Origin: Erinaceus europaeus
Taxonomy: Eukaryota; Chordata; Mammalia; Eulipotyphla; Erinaceidae
Length of the DNA stretch: 64,000 nucleotides
Direction: 5' to 3'
Assembly: GCF_950295315.1 (NCBI RefSeq)
Contig: NC_080164.1
Coordinates: 60,420,003 to 60,484,002, forward strand
Below the pieces are notes generated by a model. The model made no database searches, had not been told where the DNA came from, and saw nothing but the letters and a program-made list of their open reading frames with translations. Shown here in pieces: positions 55,688 to 64,000 of this stretch. The position numbers and the translations under genes were made by a program. Numbering within the stretch: the stretch's first letter is position 1; each line of letters begins with the position of its first letter.

Positions 55688-57160
55688 GAATTATATTACC
55701 ACGCTGCCATAAGTTCCTCGTCTCTCCAGCGAAGCTAGCCTGGCAATATTCCAAAGGGCCAGTGGCTATACTAGTTTTTTTTTTTCCCTGAGCCTGAAAT
55801 CTGATATGCATGTGCATACAAGTTATTGTCTGGGAAGATGATGTCATGGCTAGAAAAAGGATCAGAAAGCTGGATCAGGGAAGAGAATAGCTCCCAAATA
55901 TGCGAAAGGTATATAAATATTGTTGGCTGTAAACCCCATCGATTTGATGTAATCTGGGACCCATAGTCAACTTAAGAGACTATGTGACCTTTGCATCCCT
56001 GTCGATCTGAGCTCACATTCTGTTATCATAAAGTAGGAACATTCCAGGCTGCCCCAATATCAGGACCCATTTTTCTCAGGTGTAGCATAGAGTATGTTGT
56101 CCATCCTCCCTTCAGAGGATGGAACATTCTCTACCATTGCTGATCCAAGTTGAGGGCAAGGTCCTATGGGGGCCCATGATGGAGTCTGTTTTGTTGTTCC
56201 TGATAGAGATGACTGATAACAATAGAGAGAGGGAATTATTCGAGGTCTAGGTCCATCATGTCTGTTTGGGAATCTCAGGACTCCCCGAATAGGGCCCCAG
56301 CTTATGGGGTGGCCAGATAGTGGCTAAAGAGTCATCGTTAAAGGATGCCAGTTTCTTGCCCTTTTTCAGCTTTTGCAGTTCTTGCTTTGATAAGGCTGGC
56401 TTGGGAGTGAGTAAGGGAAGTATTATAGGAAGTAGGTGAGGAGGGTATCTCAGTCTAAGTAGACACTTTTTCATTATGAACTTCAGACTGACTCACTGTA
56501 GATTATTGTGTACTTTTGCTTTCAGGTATATATTTTGCCCTAACTTATGGATACATGTGAACATATGCTCTATCTCATGGGACCTGATCTATAGCTACAT
56601 TTTGGGACTTTGTTAGGAGGTGAACCACCTGGAATGGAATTAAAGAATCCTATGAAAGGAAAGGTCTCACCTGAGCAGTGAGGCTGAAGGGTTGACATTC
56701 CATGCCTGATGTCTATGGGCACAGTCTGAAGTAAAGCATACTGAGGTGGTACTCATTGCATTGATTAGGTTGGGATGTCTCTATCCAATAATAAATAAAT
56801 AAATAAATATTTTTTAAATAGAGAAACAACCTCCAGCTTTCTCCCCAGTCTTTAGCAATCTCCGTTGTCTTCTCTGCTTCTATGAGTTTGACTAATTTAG
56901 GTATATCATTGTAATAATTGATAAATTTTCACCTGTGACTTCAACTTCACTTAGTGTAATATCTTAAATGTTTATACATGACAGAATTTTCTTAAGGCTG
57001 AACAATATTTCCTTACATATATATTACATTTTATTATATATTTACTTCCCTCCAAATGAGTTTACACTTTCCCTGGTTTGCCATTCTCTTGTGAATTGGA
57101 ATACTGTTGTCCTCTTATCCTAATTCAGCATCTAGTTGGTTTCATCACTGAATATATCCT

Positions 57161-57605
57161 TCCAGGAATAGATGATACAAGCTATGATATTATTAATCCT
57201 TATATTAAAAATAAGATTCAGGATCTGGTAAGAGATTGATAAGACTATAAAAGTAACCAAAGCACAGACTTAATAGATCTTCTGTGTTTAATTGAGAATC
57301 TTAAGTGTAATAATAACTAGAACCTTCAAAACTGGACTGGGATCATATAAAAACACAAATCATAGAATAATAAATTTCCCAATTAAAAACAGCCTTGTCC
57401 CTTTTCCCAAAAATCCCTCTTCTTGCTTGGAAACATGATATCAACTTAAGCCTTGACAAGTGCCTTATAAGAAACCATTGCTTCTCTTTGAGATCTGCTC
57501 CCACTAATACTTATTCTTATTAGGGTAATTACCAGGATTACTTTTCTTGGTACAAGCCTCAGGTGTGAGTTACAGTCTGTCCTAGGAGGAAGTACACATC
57601 AAAAG
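57161..57605. other. Unassigned sequence
   Basis: No gene or recognised repeat. Confidence 0.5.
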
Positions 57606-57618
57606 AAGTGCAGAGTCT

Positions 57619-57907
57619 AGGGATTTGGGTGGTTGCACAGCGGGTTAAGTGCACATGGCGCAAAGTGCAAGGACCAGCGTAAGGATCCCTGTTCAAGCCC
57701 CCGACTCCCCACCTGCAAGGGAGTTGCTTCACAAGCAGTGAAGCAGATCTGCAGGTGTCTATCTTTCTCTCCCCCTCTCTGTCTTCCCCTCCTCTCCCCA
57801 TTTCTCTCTGTCCTATCCAACAATGAGGACATCAATAACAATAATAATAACAAATTTTTTAAAAGACAAGGGAAACAAAAGGGAATAAATATATATATAT
57901 TTTTAAG
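57619..57907 (+). mobile_element. SINE-A, plus strand
   Basis: ggatttgggtggttgcacagcgg head, B-box-like gttcaagcccc, CT-rich middle, AAT-rich tail ending with alternating AT. cagagtct at 57611-57618 and 57910-57917. Confidence 0.9.
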
Positions 57908-57919
57908 TTCAGAGTCTGG

Positions 57920-59485
57920 TTAGATGGTTACATACGTTGACAGGCACCTAGAGAACAGGGCTTAAAGTAAATTTTGAAGGTGTTACACCTAGAAGTATAA
58001 TTTACCTGCATGGAGGGTCTGACCATGCCTTGCATTTAAAATATCATGACAAGTAGGTAGTCTTTGCAGTCTGTATTGATGACTCTCTGAAACTTGGGCA
58101 TAATGATTATCTAAAGTTAATTAGGTATAGAGCTAAGGCAGATGTCTGGGGATTTAAAGAATTAGAAAGCCAGAATGGATTTTCTCAGAAAGACCTGAGA
58201 AATCACTGTCTGAAAGATGTCCCAGAACTTCCTAAAGTTTTCTCCTTCCAAGGCAATAGTAAATTCTTTGGTCTATGGGGGTTGGGGGTGGGGTGGAAGG
58301 GCTAGGCAGTGAAACATTTGAGAGAGTTGGATACGGGATGTGGTTATTATCTGTAAGCCAGGATGATGGGAAAATGCTGTCATGGAACCGATTTTTAATA
58401 TTAATAGAGATCATGAATCCCAGAAATGTAGAGGCAGAGTGATAGCATTCTCTTATTTCATGTAAAGTAGATGTAACTACCATAATTGGCATTGAAGCCC
58501 AGAGTTCTGGATAAAGGAGCAGTGGACTATACCACTACAGGTACATATATATTTAGTAAATATTAATGCTTTTTTTCCCAAAGGAATCTGCATTTGTTCA
58601 AGGGTTAAACTGCACTAGAAAGGATGCAAACACAGACATTTCATTGTGGAATCTGAACTGATTGATAAATGCCTGAAACAGCACCATAATTTTCCATTTG
58701 CTCCAGTAAGTAGTACCTTTGCTTGTTTCACTAATTCTATTGAAGTCATTATGTATTTGTGTCTTGGCTTCCTCTTCTGGAGAAATAAGGACATCTGATA
58801 TTCACAACAATGAAGGGCCACATGTAATATGAGAACTGGATAGAATGGGTGGGTGTGAGTAGGTTTGAATGATGCAAAGACTAGATTGTATCAGGGACAT
58901 ACTAAGTATCACTTCACCTGTTTTTGGCCTCGTCTGTTCTAAGTCCTCTTAGTGAGTCTTATGTCACTCAGTCTCAACCAGATGCTGTGGTGAATTAATG
59001 TAATCGTGCCTTGTCTTGTGCCTACATTGTACTTCTGTTGCCTCTTCACCTGGAGTTTTATGGTTCTTAATGAAGTATAATATGACACAGAATACATTGG
59101 GAACTATGTATCTACAACCCTGAAATTGAACTTTTGACTGATGAAAAATTAAAGATGGTGAATATATTCTTAATCATTCTGTATTTGGACAAGCTCTTAA
59201 AATGCAGCAGTAAACACTCTGTCTCAGTAGACAGACCAACTAGATTAAACAGCATTTGTTGTGCTAGATTTCAAACAGTGTCCAACTCCATAATAATTGT
59301 TCTTCTATTCATTCTTTCCTTAAAGACCCCATTTCCATTTTCTTTCCTCCTTCTTTCATGTGATTTCTTTCCTTAGTAAGGTACTAACATGAATTTTGCT
59401 TCAAGCTGTTTCTGGAAAAACAAACTATATGAAATGTCAATATGACTTAGATGTATTTTTCTACTTTTTACAGTTGCACTGATTT
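57920..59485. other. Unassigned, probably unique sequence
   Basis: A G-rich run at 58277-58301 could form a G-quadruplex. Open frames here show no recognisable domains. Confidence 0.5.
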
Positions 59486-59489
59486 CTTC

Positions 59490-59760
59490 TCCCTACTATA
59501 AGATGGAAGTCTCCCCCTGCTCATTCTTCAAACCCTAGTTCAATGTGTTCTGAAAAAATTGGTTCCCTCGAGCAGATTTAATCATCTTCTCCATTGGGTT
59601 ACTATTAATTTTCTAGCACACACATCTATCACTGTACTTATCATAATGTTTTATAGTGTTATGTACTATAAATCCATGAATTCCTTGAGCCCTATCTTAG
59701 CCTTCTTTGGATTCTCAGTATCATTAATGGTCTCTGAAATATAGTATATTATCCACATTC
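59490..59760 (+). mobile_element. Ancient L2 3' fragment, plus strand
   Basis: gagcagatttaatcatcttc, catctatcactgtacttatc, atccatgaattccttgagcc and attctcagtatcattaatgg follow the conserved L2 3' order. Two 60-80 codon frames nearby are not genes. Confidence 0.55.
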
Positions 59761-59769
59761 TTATGTTAA

Positions 59770-60066
59770 TAAATAAGTAAACTAAAATTTAAGAACATGA
59801 TTATGATTCACATGATCTATGAAAACTCTACAGTTGAAGATATATACTATATGAGCACCTATTTTATAATTATATGTATCTACTATAGTTATATATGCAT
59901 ATTGAGTATAAAAAATATATGTTTAAACTAGTTAGCTAAATATCTGTCTCCTAACTCCTTGTCACTACCTATGTCTCTCTTCACTACATGTCAGTGTAAG
60001 ATGAGAACAAGAACAGATAAGTGTTGTTGATAAACAATAGAGCAAAACACTATTTTCTTTGGAGAG
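59770..60066. other. Unassigned AT-rich sequence
   Basis: No gene. Confidence 0.5.
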
Positions 60067-60078
60067 ATTATTTTTATT

Positions 60079-60358
60079 TTTTTAATATTTATTTATTTCC
60101 TTTTGTTGCCCTTGTTTTTTTTTATTGTTGTAGTTATTATTGTTGTTGTCATTGTTGGATAGGACAGAGAGAAATGGAGAGAGGAGGGGAAGACAGAGAA
60201 GGAGAGAAAAAGACGCCTGCAGACCTGCTTCACTGCCTGTGAAACGACTCCCCTGTAGGTGGAGAGCTGGGGCTCAAAAGGGGACCCTTACACCAGTCAT
60301 TGTGCTTCACAGCTTCATACCCCATGTGCTTAACCCACTGCACTACTGCCTAACTCCC
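60079..60358 (-). mobile_element. SINE-A, minus strand
   Basis: ccttttgttgcccttg, ggataggacagagagaaatgg, gcctgcagacctgcttc, ctactgcctaactccc. TSD tatttttatt at 60069-60078 and 60359-60368. Confidence 0.92.
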
Positions 60359-60536
60359 TATTTTTATTGTTTTAGTCAGTCTAGAGCCCCTTTTTTTGGC
60401 TCCAGTATATTTTGGTCCTGGCAGATATTTTTTTGTTAGCATGCTCTAACTTCAATACTTAAAGTAGAAATAGCAAATATAAGAAATGAAGTCATTTTCT
60501 TTAGTAACTGAAGTAACATTAAAGAAATTCCATTTG

Positions 60537-60653
60537 GGGAAGAGGTAGATAGCATAATGTTTATGCAGAGAGACTCTCATGCCTGAGGCTCCAAAGTCCC
60601 AGATTCAATACCCTGTACCCACCAGCCAGAGCTGAGCTCTGGTTAAAAAAGAA

Positions 60654-60709
<56 letters not shown>
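60537..60709 (+). mobile_element. SINE-C, plus strand, with a GAAA-repeat tail
   Basis: gaggtagatagcataatg, agactctcatgcctgaggc, ccagccagagctgagctctgg. The tail has become (GAAA)n at 60656-60709. TSD aagaaattccatttg / aagaaatttcatttg (60522-60536 and 60710-60724). The best-preserved SINE-C here. Confidence 0.9.

Positions 60710-60710
<1 letters not shown>
60656..60710. repeat. (GAAA)n microsatellite
   Basis: About 13 GAAA units derived from the SINE tail. Confidence 0.97.
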
Positions 60711-60765
60711 AGAAATTTCATTTGTACCTGAATTACTTGGAATTTCAAGTCAATACTGGGTTCTT

Positions 60766-61705
60766 TTTTAAAAAAAAAATTTATAAAATGGAAACACTGA
60801 CTAGACCATAGGATAAAAGGGGTACAATTTCCACCACCAAAGCTACATATCCCCTCCCTTCCCCTGATATTTTTCCTATTCTTTAACCCTCTGGGAGTAT
60901 GGACCCAGGGTCACCATGTGTTGCAGAAGGTGGAAGGTCTGGATTCAGTAATTGCTTCCCCACTGAACATGGGCATTGACAGGTTGATCCATACTCCCAG
61001 CCTGTCTCTCTCTTTCCCTAGTGTGTGGCAGGGCTCTGAGGAAGCAGGGCTCCAGTACACACTGGTGGGATCATCTGTCCAGGGAAGTCCAGTTGTCATG
61101 ATGGTAGCATCTGGAACCCAGTGGCTGAAAAAGAGTTAACATATAAAGCCATACAAATTGTTGATTAATCATGAGGCTAAAGGCTAGAATATTGCAGATG
61201 AAGATTTGGGGTCTCTGTTTTGGAAGTTGCTGGTGGGTCTATTTTAGGTATATTCCAAAGTGCTCATGACTTTATTAGTTTTTGCCTGAACCTGACATCT
61301 GATATGCAGGTGGACCCAGGTTATTGTCTGGGGAGACGATGTCATGTCTGGAAAAAGGGATAGAAAGCTGGCTCTGGGAAGAGAGTAGCTCTCAAGTATG
61401 GGAAAGTTGTATAAATATTGTTAACTATAAACCCCATCAATCTGATCTGGGGCCCATAGTCAGCATAGGAGCCTATGTAACCTCTACATCCCTATAGGTC
61501 TGAACTTGCATTCTGTGGTCATCAGTAGGAACATTCAGAGTTGCACCAATTTCAGGACCCACCTTTTTCAGGTGGTAGAGGAGGATGGAACATTCTCTAC
61601 CATTATTGATCCACACTGAGGGCAAGGTCCTATGCAGCCCCCCCCCCCAAAGGGGTTCATTATGTTGTTCCTGATGGAAATAACCAGTGATAATTGGGAG
61701 AGGGA
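60766..61705 (-). mobile_element. Family X, minus strand, 940 bp
   Basis: A-tail side at 60766 (ttaaaaaaaaaatttataa), then gggtacaatttccaccacc, ctctgggagtatggaccc, gacaggttgatccatactcc, gatatgcaggtggacccagg, aggatggaacattctctacc. TSD aatactgggttctt / aatactaggttctt at 60752-60765 and 61706-61719. It preserves the sequence into which the solo LTR inserted in the 54807 copy. Confidence 0.9.
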
Positions 61706-61900
61706 AATACTAGGTTCTTGAGCATATATTAATTCAATCATAAATCCCTCTCCAGTCATGGATCTCTACTCCAATTTTCATAACCACCTCATATAATTAT
61801 CATGTTCTGTTTTGTGGGTGTCACCTCTCATTTCTACACCTCAGGCTATATCTAGTCACTGCAAGGGGGGTAAAGGTAAGAATAAAGAAATGGGACTATT

Positions 61901-62185
61901 GGGGGTCAGGCAGCAGCACAGCAGGTTTAGCACATAGCAAAGTGCAAGGACCAGCGTTAAGAATCCTGGTTCGCATCCCGGCTTCCCATCTGCAGGGGGT
62001 AGATCCACAAGCAGTGAAGCAGATCTATAAGTGTCTATCCTACTCTCCCCCCTTTGTCTTCCCCTCCTCTCTCCATTTCTCTCTGCCCTATCCAACAATA
62101 ATGACATAAATAACAACAGTAATAATAATAACCACAACAACAAGGGCAACAAAAGTGGGAAAAATAGCCTCCAGGAGAAGTGGCT
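61901..62185 (+). mobile_element. SINE-A-long, plus strand, end truncated
   Basis: gggggtcaggcagcagcacagc head, ggttcgcatcccggc B-box area, CT-rich middle, gggcaacaaaagtggg, then only the first part of the terminal block (gcctccaggagaagtggc). Confidence 0.88.
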
Positions 62186-62204
62186 AAAAACTTATTTTGA
62201 GTAG

Positions 62205-62345
62205 TCAAACTGCCTTAAAAATGAAAAAAGAAACCTACAAAATGGGAGGAGATAATTGCACATAATGTGTTGAGTAGAGGTCACTAATGCAAATTGTATG
62301 AAGAAATCAATTAACTCAACAGCAGAAATCTAAGGACTAACAAAG
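62205..62345 (+). mobile_element. L1 ORF2 fragment, plus strand
   Basis: aaagaaacctacaaaatggg, gataattgcacataatgtg and ttaactcaacagcagaaatc correspond to a diverged segment of L1 ORF2 after the reverse transcriptase domain. Confidence 0.5.
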
Positions 62346-62453
62346 GAGCTTGGGATGGGAAAGGTCTGGAAGGGGTTGAAAATTCATTATCCTATGGAAT
62401 AAGGTAAGTTAATGGAGAGTGTGGTGCACATGACACTATCAAAACTATAGGCA

Positions 62454-62578
62454 GTGTTCATTTTGACAAAATATATACAGTATATATAGAAAAGATATAT
62501 ACAGTATATATAGAAAAGATTCGCATGACCTGTGCACAAAGATAACATGCAAATTCATGAGAATTTCCATATTTTTTA
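62454..62578 (+). pseudogene. U6 snRNA retropseudogene with internal duplication
   Basis: The U6 order is clear: gtgttcattttgacaaaat (5' stem region), tagaaaagattcgcatgacc (U6 agaagattagcatggcc), tgcacaaagataac, catgcaaattcatgag and the 3' ttccatatttttt. Functional U6 is about 107 nt and is the catalytic RNA of the spliceosome. Here many positions are changed, and a 24-bp segment (62471-62494) is repeated at 62495-62518. No U6 promoter (TATA/PSE) is evident upstream. A SINE-A inserted at its T-rich end. Confidence 0.88.
62471..62518 (+). repeat. Two exact 24-bp tandem copies within the U6 pseudogene
   Basis: Unit from atatatacag to tagaaaag, repeated without a mismatch. Confidence 0.97.
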
Positions 62579-62831
62579 AATATTTATTTATTCCCTTTTG
62601 TTGCCCTTGTTTATTGTTGTAGTTATTATTGTTCTCATCTTTGTTGGATAGGACAGAGAGAAATGGAGAGAGGAAGAGAAGATAGAGAGGGAGAGAAAAA
62701 GATAGACACCTGCAGACCTGCTTTACCACCTGTGAAGTGACAAACCTGTGAAGTTGAAACTGGAATCCTTACACTAGTTCTTGCGCTTTGTGCCACCTGC
62801 GCTTAACCCATTGCACTACCGCCTAACTCCC
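62576..62831 (-). mobile_element. SINE-A, minus strand, inserted at the U6 pseudogene 3' end
   Basis: cccttttgttgcccttg, ggataggacagagagaaatgg, acacctgcagacctgc, gcactaccgcctaactccc. The U6 end is duplicated around it: gagaatttccatatttt (62559-62575) and gagatgttccatatttt (62832-62848). Confidence 0.92.
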
Positions 62832-62849
62832 GAGATGTTCCATATTTTA

Positions 62850-63890
62850 AAAACAAGAAAAAGTAACTCTACATGGGACAAAACCAGTTTAGTAAACCAA
62901 TAAAGTAATTCTCCAATAAAGTAATTTTTAAAAAATGGCAAAACAATAAAAAATGAACATAGGTTCTTAATAGAAGAGCTATACAGATGCCCCATAGGTA
63001 TATAAAGGTGCCACCAGGAGGGAAAGGGACAGGACTGTGGGGTAAGAAGAATGGCTTGAGGGGTCAATTTCATTGTGTAATTGGTACTGAAATTGAATGG
63101 CAGTGACTTGTATATACATATCAAGGTGTGAAGCTGTAGTCCTGACATTTTAAAGTGAATCAATAAATCTTATTACATAAAAGTCAGGCATTGCATAACT
63201 CACACATGTTGAGAGAAATATCCACTCACATTTAGAGCTTTACCAGCTATTGGCTTTCTATATTCTTTATCACTCATCTTTCTTTCAAATTTAGACCTCA
63301 AATATTTGACTTTAAAATCACACACAAAAAAGTGCACTAATTGTGGTTGCTCCCAAAGTAGAGGAACTTTGGTTTTATGTTCAAGAGAACAGTTACTACT
63401 AATTATATTATTATAAATATTCAGAATATACAATGCTACTTTTGTAGCCAATTGAAAATACACAATTAGCATGTGGTTATTCTCTACTGAATTTATTTCT
63501 AACCTGAATGTATTATTTGTGTTTGAAAATAAAAGAAAATCATTCCTTATTTGTTCAGTTTACCTCTTTATGATTTATCCAAATTACTTAATTTAGTGCT
63601 TTTTTTAGTACTAGGCTTTGAAATGATGCATCTGGGAAAATATCCGCACTCTGCCCAGAACATTTATTTGGAGTGAATTAAATTTATTGAAAGCTCTATT
63701 ATGTTCTTTATTATGTTAAGAGGATTTCTCAGCTCCTACTAAGGTACCTCTTGTTCCTTGTTCTGAGTTTCATATAAAAACTTCTAGAGCGTGCTAGGGG
63801 AAGTCTTCATTTTGTCAAAGAGAAGTAATCCTCATTTATAATGAAACTATCTATTTGTTTTAGTGTGGTAAAGTTTTCTTTCTTTTTCTC
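62850..63890. other. Unassigned AT-rich sequence
   Basis: No gene. Open frames at 62816-63163 and 63200-63472 (minus) have no recognisable features. Confidence 0.5.
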
Positions 63891-63896
63891 TTTTAT

Positions 63897-64000
63897 CACA
63901 TAGCACAAAGTAGAACTTAGACTGAGTTTAGTGTATTGCACCAAAGTAAAGGACTCTGTGGGGAGGAGGAGCAGTTTTCAGGTCCTAGTGCATGATGGTA
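63897..64000 (+). mobile_element. L1 3' UTR, cut by window end
   Basis: cacatagcacaaagtagaac, gtattgcaccaaagtaaagg, gcagttttcaggtcc: matches the L1 3' UTR at 23560-23660. Confidence 0.75.

Larger units (their letters stand above)
55321..55745 (+). mobile_element. Solo LTR of an endogenous retrovirus, 425 bp
   Basis: Starts TG (tgtctgacc) and ends CA (cctggca). A perfect 6-bp duplication atattc lies at 55315-55320 and 55746-55751. Removing the LTR and one duplicate restores family X sequence as seen at 61243-61260. It has a TATA box, a polyadenylation signal and no internal viral genes, so it formed by recombination between two LTRs. A 6-bp TSD is usual for betaretrovirus-like (class II) elements, but the class is inferred from that alone. 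Orientation is set by TATA before AATAAA. Confidence 0.9.
54807..56775 (-). mobile_element. Longest family X copy, minus strand, carrying a solo LTR
   Basis: Antisense end atttatttataaaaagg ... aggggggtacaactccac, then blocks shared with 49165-50276 (gggcgttgacaggtcgatcc), 30604-31737 (ggatggaacattctctacc) and 17270 (ctgaagtaaagcatactg). Excluding the LTR it is about 1.54 kb. About 30 bp of the SINE-B tail (54776-54806 and 56776-56806) is duplicated around it, the expected TSD. The 68-72 codon frames are shadows. Confidence 0.85.
54596..56820 (+). mobile_element. SINE-B split by family X
   Basis: The SINE body is 54596-54806 (gagctaggcatgtgttgcacc head, B-box-like gttcaatcccc, ctatccaataattaataaat end) and its tail resumes at 56807-56820. 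TSD gagaaacaac at 54586-54595 and 56821-56830. Confidence 0.85.
54330..57160 (-). mobile_element. Old L1 ORF2 fragment, minus strand, host of a nested insertion cluster
   Basis: 54330-54595 (catgacattatcactgcag ... aaagatttccatgtgtcc) and 56821-57160 (ctttctccccagtctttagc, gcttctatgagtttgac, ggctgaacaatatttcc) follow the antisense order of a diverged mammalian L1. A nest at 54596-56820 separates the halves. No readable ORF2 protein remains. Confidence 0.5.

Overview
This is a mammalian, repeat-saturated, AT-rich intergenic window with no intact protein-coding gene that I can support. The organism is most likely a hedgehog (Erinaceidae, e.g. Erinaceus or Atelerix). Two things say so: dozens of copies of tRNA-derived SINEs of the hedgehog (ERI-like) type, and at 38601-41490 (minus strand) a decayed endonuclease/reverse-transcriptase retrotransposon that fits the Vingi clade. 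Vingi was described among mammals only in hedgehogs and was interpreted as horizontally acquired. Almost every 60-140 codon open frame in the window is a shadow of a SINE, a LINE-1 (L1) fragment or a microsatellite.

Repeat classes used below (the letters are mine). SINE-A: tRNA-like head with pol III A and B boxes, a CT-rich middle and an AAC/AAT-rich tail ending near gggcaacaaaaggg; some copies carry an extra block (aggagcagtggatt ... aataaccctggagg), called SINE-A-long. SINE-B: a shorter relative ending ctatccaataaataaagataatttt-like. SINE-C: older, degraded SINEs with a head like atagcataatggttatgca ... actctcatgcctgaggctc. Family X: a non-autonomous, A-tailed retroposon of about 1-2 kb with target-site duplications (TSDs) and no long reading frame; about a dozen copies or fragments lie here. 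L1: several 5'-truncated copies (ORF2 C-terminus plus 3' UTR). Ancient shared mammalian repeats also occur: MER5A-like and Tigger-like DNA transposons, MIR and L2.

Layout. 1-10 kb: SINEs, L1 3'-UTR scraps, MER5A, a Tigger-like element, L2. 10-20 kb: family X with nested SINEs (10.5-11.55 kb), an L1 interrupted by family X which is itself interrupted by a SINE (14.2-16.86 kb), then a second L1 (17.8-19.5 kb). 20-30 kb: scattered SINEs, L2, MIR, and an L1 with a twin-priming inversion near 29 kb. 30-38 kb: a family X copy with an unusually long (~52 bp) TSD, an old minus-strand L1, a young truncated L1 (34.1-34.8 kb) and a second inverted L1 near 37.6 kb. 38.6-41.5 kb: the Vingi-like element, set against an L1 3' UTR. 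41.5-53 kb: SINEs, family X copies and a GAA/GAAGGA microsatellite. 54.3-57.2 kb: a four-level nest (old L1 > SINE-B > family X > solo retroviral LTR). 57-64 kb: SINEs, a 940-bp family X copy, and a U6 snRNA pseudogene with an internal 24-bp duplication whose 3' end was hit by a SINE.

The window works as a record of retrotransposition rather than as a set of cooperating genes: L1 machinery supplied in trans explains the SINEs, family X and the U6 pseudogene, while the Vingi-like element and the LTR are independent lineages. All family assignments come from reading the sequence; no database search was run.
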